From NCBI GenBank assembly GCA_905234305.1, contig CAJOHT010000022.1:1-10149 (forward strand): a stretch of 10,149 nt of DNA. The letters run 5' to 3'. The translations under genes and the position numbers were made by a program. The DNA comes from an uncultured Ruminococcus sp. GTDB lineage: Bacteria; Bacillota; Clostridia; Oscillospirales; Acutalibacteraceae. This document shows positions 7,079-10,149 of the stretch, piece after piece; position 1 is the stretch's first letter, and the number at the start of each line of letters is the position of its first letter. The notes beneath the pieces are model-generated. The model searched no databases. It was given only the letters and a program-made list of their open reading frames with translations, and had not been told where the DNA came from.

Positions 7079-7955
7079 CGCTGTTCTCCTTTCTCTTCGA
7101 GGAAAATCTCGATGAATTCTTTACATACACCTTAGTATCGTCAACAAGAAGATTTTCCAGCTGGGCAATTAAGGTTTCACGGTTATAATCTCTTGTGAGC
7201 TTACCGTTTACAGCAATAGAGATATTGCCTGTTTCTTCGCTTACTACAACTACAGCAGCGTCAGAAAGCTCACTCATACCGAGCGCGGCTCTGTGGCGTG
7301 TGCCAAGATTAATATCAACCTTTTTATTATCTGTAAGCGGTAAAATACATCCAGCCGCATAAATTTTCCCGTCACGGATAATAGTAGCTCCGTCATGTAA
7401 AGGAGCCTTATTAAAGAAAATATTACCTAAAAGCGCTACGGAAGGCTCGCTGTTTAACAAAGTGCCCGTATCGGCAATATCAGAAAGTTTTACATCACGT
7501 TCAAAAACAATAAGCGCTCCTGTTTTTGAGCTTGAGAATACAGTCACAGCGTCGGCAACATGGACGATAGAGCGTTTAATAGCCTTTATTTCCTCATCGG
7601 TTTTACCCTTTTTAAAGATAAACGAAAGATACCTTCTCCCGAGATTACTCTGACCGATACGCTCGAGCGCTTTTCTTATCTCAGGCTGGAATATAATCGC
7701 GATTATAAGTACGGAGAACTCGAATAACAGCCTCATAAGGTTAGTCATCATGGTAAGACCGAATATAGAAGATACAAGATAAACGGCTAAAAGAACTACT
7801 ACGCCCTTCAGAAGCTGTTCGGCTCTTGTTTCGCGCACCAGCTTAAAGAGGCTGAATATGATAAACATTATCGCGATAATATCGAAAATGTCTTTTATTT
7901 GAATTGTACGGAATACAGCCAGAATATTATTGAACAATTCTATAAAAAAGTGCAT
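7068..7955 (-). CDS. cdaA: Membrane-bound diadenylate cyclase CdaA (DisA_N/DAC domain)
   Basis: CdaA condenses two ATP into cyclic di-AMP, the second messenger that controls potassium and osmolyte balance and cell-wall homeostasis in Firmicutes. The 295-residue protein is of family length. Three membrane helices occupy about 22-40, 48-66 and 72-90. The cytoplasmic DAC domain (about 95-260) carries the catalytic DGA motif (188-190, in PLHDGATII) and the ATP-phosphate-binding GTRHRAA motif (218-224), both intact. A charged, Ser-rich tail (281-295) is probably disordered. The ATG is preceded by AGGAGG at 5 bases. The gene has its own promoter (7986-8014) and overlaps cdaR downstream. An inverted repeat spans its ribosome site and promoter spacer. 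Confidence 0.97.
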   Translation of the reverse strand: MHFFIELFNNILAVFRTIQIKDIFDIIAIMFIIFSLFKLVRETRAEQLLKGVVVLLAVYLVSSIFGLTMMTNLMRLLFEFSVLIIAIIFQPEIRKALERIGQSNLGRRYLSFIFKKGKTDEEIKAIKRSIVHVADAVTVFSSSKTGALIVFERDVKLSDIADTGTLLNSEPSVALLGNIFFNKAPLHDGATIIRDGKIYAAGCILPLTDNKKVDINLGTRHRAALGMSELSDAAVVVVSEETGNISIAVNGKLTRDYNRETLIAQLENLLVDDTKVYVKNSSRFSSKRKENSDEE

Positions 7956-7957
7956 AT

Positions 7958-8009
7958 TAACCTCCTTGCATAAATTTACATTATGATTATACCATAAACA
8001 AGGAGGTTA
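7958..8009. repeat. 11-bp inverted repeat joining the cdaA ribosome site to its promoter spacer
   Basis: TAACCTCCTTG (7958-7968) and CAAGGAGGTTA (7999-8009) are perfect reverse complements, 30 bases apart. On the minus strand the downstream copy is the cdaA Shine-Dalgarno (AGGAGG); the upstream copy lies between the -35 and -10 boxes, so it is absent from transcripts made by the local promoter but present in read-through transcripts. Confidence 0.7.
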
Positions 8010-8014
8010 TTCAA
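7986..8014 (-). promoter_or_regulatory. Promoter of the cdaA-cdaR operon
   Basis: On the minus strand TTGAAT (8009-8014), a 17-base spacer and a perfect TATAAT (7986-7991) preceded by TGG (extended -10) predict a start near 7979. The leader would be about 24 bases and contain the AGGAGG site. The -35 box begins only 5 bases before the end of the upstream desulfurase gene's trailer. Confidence 0.75.
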
Positions 8015-8018
8015 GTAA

Positions 8019-9158
8019 TTATTTTATTTTATAAACAGCATTAATAAGGGTTTTTATATCTTTTTCTGTCGTAAAAACGGAGGGAACTACTCTGACCGTT
8101 CCTCCGATATCGAACGTGCCTATGCTCTTATGAGCTAAAGGAGCGCAATGAAGTCCCGATCTCGCGGCAATATTATACCTTGAATTCAGTATTTGAGATA
8201 CGGTTTCACAATTCACCCCTTCAATATTAAAAGATAAAACGGGCACATAATTATAATTGTCAGGTTCTTTTGTATATAAGCATATTTTTTTCATTTGCTT
8301 TAGTTCATTATACGCGAATTTAATTAAGCGCATCTCTTTTTTATAAATATTTAAAATTCCTTTTGAGCTAACGAATTTCATACCGCTTTTAAGCCCCGCG
8401 ATTCCCGAAAAGTTACAGGTACCGCTTTCAAAACGGTCAGGAAGGATTCCAGGTTGATTATAATCGAATGAATTACTCCCTGTTCCTCCCTCTATAAGGC
8501 TGTCGGGAATTGTATCGCAATTAACAGCCAGCATTCCCGTACCCATAGGTCCGTAAAGGCTTTTATGACCTGCCGCGCATAAATAATCTATCGAAGAGTC
8601 AGCTAAATCTATCGGCACTACGCCCGCCGCCTGCGCGCAGTCAGCACAGGTAAGAATTCCGTACTGATGGCAAAGCGCGAAAATCCTTTCATAAGGCGGC
8701 TTATATCCCGTTACATTGGAAGCGCAGGTACAGACAACAAGACGTGTGTTTTCTTTTATCGAGTTTCTGAAAGTATTTAATGTAGCCTCATTATCTCCCT
8801 CAACTACCTTAGCAACAGTATATTCTACTCCAATTTCTTTTAGTTTTTCAACAGGTCTTAATACAGCGTTATGCTCTAACGAAGATATAACAATATGGTC
8901 GCCTTTTTTTAACAATCCTTTTATAACAGTATTTAAAGACTCGGTACAATTAAGCGTAAAGATTACATTTTCAGGTTCTGTCGCATTAAAAAAACTTGCC
9001 GCCTCTACCCTAGCGTTGTAAACAATCTCAGACGCTTTTATTGCCTGGTTGTGTCCGCCTCGACCGGGGTTAGCGCTGTTTTTGAGCGCGTAAAGGGTAC
9101 TGTTGATTACCGAAACGGGTTTAGGGAATGTTGTAGCTCCGTTATCAAGATATATCAT
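8019..9158 (-). CDS. Cysteine desulfurase, class V aminotransferase fold (EF2568-type family)
   Basis: A 379-residue PLP enzyme of the NifS/SufS superfamily, which takes sulfur (or selenium) from cysteine (or selenocysteine) as an enzyme persulfide or selenide. Visible sites: YLDNGATT (3-10), His96 that stacks on PLP (LEHNAV), Asp173 that contacts the pyridine nitrogen (ADCAQ), the PLP lysine Lys199 in AAGHKSLYGPMGTG, and the catalytic Cys338 in RSGLHCAPLAH. The last wording and its DUF3343 partner fit the EF2568-like family better than IscS or SufS proper. No IscU, SufU or SufBCD genes are nearby, so a general Fe-S assembly role is not supported. The ATG overlaps the upstream stop by 4 bases (ATGA) and has little ribosome site of its own, suggesting coupling. 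The protein is unusually rich in cysteine (about 12). Confidence 0.92.
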   Translation of the reverse strand: MIYLDNGATTFPKPVSVINSTLYALKNSANPGRGGHNQAIKASEIVYNARVEAASFFNATEPENVIFTLNCTESLNTVIKGLLKKGDHIVISSLEHNAVLRPVEKLKEIGVEYTVAKVVEGDNEATLNTFRNSIKENTRLVVCTCASNVTGYKPPYERIFALCHQYGILTCADCAQAAGVVPIDLADSSIDYLCAAGHKSLYGPMGTGMLAVNCDTIPDSLIEGGTGSNSFDYNQPGILPDRFESGTCNFSGIAGLKSGMKFVSSKGILNIYKKEMRLIKFAYNELKQMKKICLYTKEPDNYNYVPVLSFNIEGVNCETVSQILNSRYNIAARSGLHCAPLAHKSIGTFDIGGTVRVVPSVFTTEKDIKTLINAVYKIK

Positions 9159-9373
9159 AGGTAATCAGCTCGTCCGATTATTCTTATATTATTTTCTCTT
9201 AATATATCAACTGCCTCGCTAAGCCTGTTTTTTATTAAAACTCCGTAACTGCAGGCGCCTTGTCCCTTTACTGCGGGAATTCTGTATACCTTAGAGAATA
9301 TTCCGTGCTTTTTAAGAATATCTCTTGCTTTCATCGCCTGGGTTACGGATGATAGTTTAATTAAGTTGTCCAT
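9155..9373 (-). CDS. DUF3343 small protein, putative Se/S carrier-like
   Basis: A 72-residue cytoplasmic protein matching the DUF3343 pattern: a start with a hydrophobic strand, a helix (QAMKARDILKKHGI, 12-25), 'YRIPAVKG' (30-37), then a single cysteine, Cys41, in GACSYGVLIKNR, and a final helix with EAVDILREN. The family is described as putative Se/S carrier-like because it occurs beside desulfurase and selenium genes; the transfer role is unproven. The conserved cysteine would be the carrier site. Here it is cysteine, not UGA-encoded selenocysteine. The ATG at 9373 is chosen because the GTG at 9382 lies inside the GAGGTG ribosome site, which is 6 bases before the ATG. It overlaps the desulfurase by 4 bases and follows the dapB terminator. 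No convincing promoter boxes are seen upstream, only TTGAAT at 9412-9417. Confidence 0.85.
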   Translation of the reverse strand: MDNLIKLSSVTQAMKARDILKKHGIFSKVYRIPAVKGQGACSYGVLIKNRLSEAVDILRENNIRIIGRADYL

Positions 9374-9434
9374 TATCAGCACCTCGTTTTATTAACATAT
9401 TATGCGTAATAATTCAAGGCGTTACTTTTATGCT

Positions 9435-9460
9435 AAAAAAGGCGCGGAATTAACCGCGCC
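9435..9460 (-). terminator. Rho-independent terminator of dapB
   Basis: On the minus strand GGCGCGG pairs perfectly with CCGCGCC around a 6-base AT loop (9441-9460) and is followed by six T. It starts about 15 bases after the dapB stop. The stem and loop letters closely resemble the hairpin at 5778-5806. Confidence 0.92.
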
Positions 9461-9474
9461 AGAAATCATAAAAA

Positions 9475-10149
9475 CTATTTGAGCTTTTCGGAAAGCATCA
9501 TACTCATATTATACATACCAGCGGGTTTACCAACGATAAATAACGCAGCGTTTATCGCCCCCGTAGCGAAAAGCTCCTTTGACTGTGACTGATGAGATAT
9601 TGTAACGACTTCATCATGTCCCGCGAAAATAACGTCGTGTTCGCCAACTATAGTACCGCCTCTTACCGCGTGGATACCGATTTCATTTTTTTCACGTTTG
9701 CGTCGGTAAGAATGTCTGTCATATACGTACTGCGGCTCTTTTTCAAGCTCTTCCGATATACCGTCAGCAATCATAAGCGCCGTTCCCGAAGGGGCGTCGA
9801 CCTTTTGATTATGGTGCTTTTCGATAATCTCTATATCAAAATCATTCCCGAGTACCTTTGTCGCCTGCTTAGCAAGCTCAATTAAAAGATTGACTCCGAG
9901 AGACATATTTCCCGAATAAAATACAGGTATTTTCTTTGAGGCATCTTTTATTTTATCGACCTGCTCGGCAGAATAACCCGTCGTACAGATAATAACGGGC
10001 GTATTATTCGTTAAACAAAAATCAAGCATAGAGTCAAGAGATGCGGGATTTGAAAAATCAATTACAACATCAGCTTTTTCTTTAACTTCGGAAAAAGACT
10101 TATAGCTTGAAAATTTAAAACGGTTTTCTCCGTAAGCGTCAACTCCCGC
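9475..10149 (-). CDS. dapB: 4-Hydroxy-tetrahydrodipicolinate reductase, N-terminus beyond right edge
   Basis: DapB reduces the DapA product to tetrahydrodipicolinate with NAD(P)H, on the path to diaminopimelate and lysine. The open frame is continuous to the window edge; 224 residues are present, so about 25-35 N-terminal residues including the GxxGxxG nucleotide loop are missing. Seen in order (fragment numbering): VVIDFSNPAS (28-37), CTTGYS (55-60), YSGNMSLGVN (78-87), the catalytic and substrate-binding EKHHNQKVDAPSGTA (110-124), GIHAVRGGTIVGEHDV (158-173), and the C-terminal ISHQSQSKELFATGA. An ATG at 10029 is internal to the Rossmann domain and is not the start. A terminator follows. An upstream dapA is expected but out of view. 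Confidence 0.97.
   Translation of the reverse strand, partial: AGVDAYGENRFKFSSYKSFSEVKEKADVVIDFSNPASLDSMLDFCLTNNTPVIICTTGYSAEQVDKIKDASKKIPVFYSGNMSLGVNLLIELAKQATKVLGNDFDIEIIEKHHNQKVDAPSGTALMIADGISEELEKEPQYVYDRHSYRRKREKNEIGIHAVRGGTIVGEHDVIFAGHDEVVTISHQSQSKELFATGAINAALFIVGKPAGMYNMSMMLSEKLK

Noticed and set aside
9155-9373. A selenocysteine codon in the DUF3343 gene
   Set aside because: The candidate active residue is encoded as a normal cysteine codon and the only in-frame TGA is the terminal stop overlapping the next ATG.
9374-9382. Extension of the DUF3343 protein to a GTG start
   Set aside because: That GTG is part of the GAGGTG ribosome site for the ATG at 9373.
9592-9885. Plus-strand open frame of 97 codons inside dapB
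   Set aside because: It is the antisense shadow of a clear dapB reading frame and has no recognisable protein features.
1-10149. Mobile element, prophage, CRISPR array or defence island
   Set aside because: No transposase, integrase, long terminal repeats, spaced direct repeats or defence-type genes are seen; every gene but one belongs to a recognisable protein family.

Overview
The window reads as ordinary chromosome from a low-GC Gram-positive anaerobe of the class Clostridia, most likely the Ruminococcus/Oscillospiraceae side. That placement is inferred from the AT-rich sequence, strong AGGAGG-type ribosome sites, a divergent clostridial-type GyrB/ParE, a CdaA-CdaR pair, and a DUF3343 + EF2568-type cysteine desulfurase pair. 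I see no insertion sequence, phage gene, integrase, CRISPR array or toxin-antitoxin pair, and nothing that clearly marks transfer. No gene-free stretch exceeds about 160 bases.

Left part (1-4325, all minus strand; read right to left). A promoter at about 4296-4325 drives pyrE, then radC, uvrB and a type IIA topoisomerase B subunit that runs off the left edge. Gaps are 33 bp and 15 bp, then a 1-base stop/start overlap, so this is very probably one operon joining pyrimidine synthesis to DNA repair and topology genes. The pyrE promoter carries a perfect 14-bp palindrome between its -35 and -10 boxes.

Middle (4386-5812). A nitroreductase-family gene (minus) has its own promoter and a clear terminator. 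Divergent from it is a 155-residue plus-strand protein of unknown function, with a small beta-rich, possibly Sm-like N-terminal half and a helical C-terminal half. Next comes tRNA-Leu(CAA) with a good promoter, a 17-bp perfect hairpin terminator and a second hairpin separating it from the convergent cdaA-cdaR operon.

Right part (5813-10149, all minus strand). cdaA (membrane diadenylate cyclase, c-di-AMP synthesis) and cdaR (its YbbR-domain partner) overlap by 11 bases and have their own promoter. The usual third gene, glmM, is absent. The cdaA ribosome site lies in one arm of an inverted repeat whose other arm is in the promoter spacer. Upstream sits a two-gene unit: a small DUF3343 protein (putative Se/S carrier-like) overlapping by 4 bases with a class V aminotransferase-fold cysteine desulfurase. 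The right edge holds most of dapB (lysine/diaminopimelate synthesis), ending in a strong terminator.

No dramatic new system is evident. The points most worth a second look are the DUF3343-desulfurase module, the unassigned 155-residue protein, and the regulatory structures at cdaA and pyrE.
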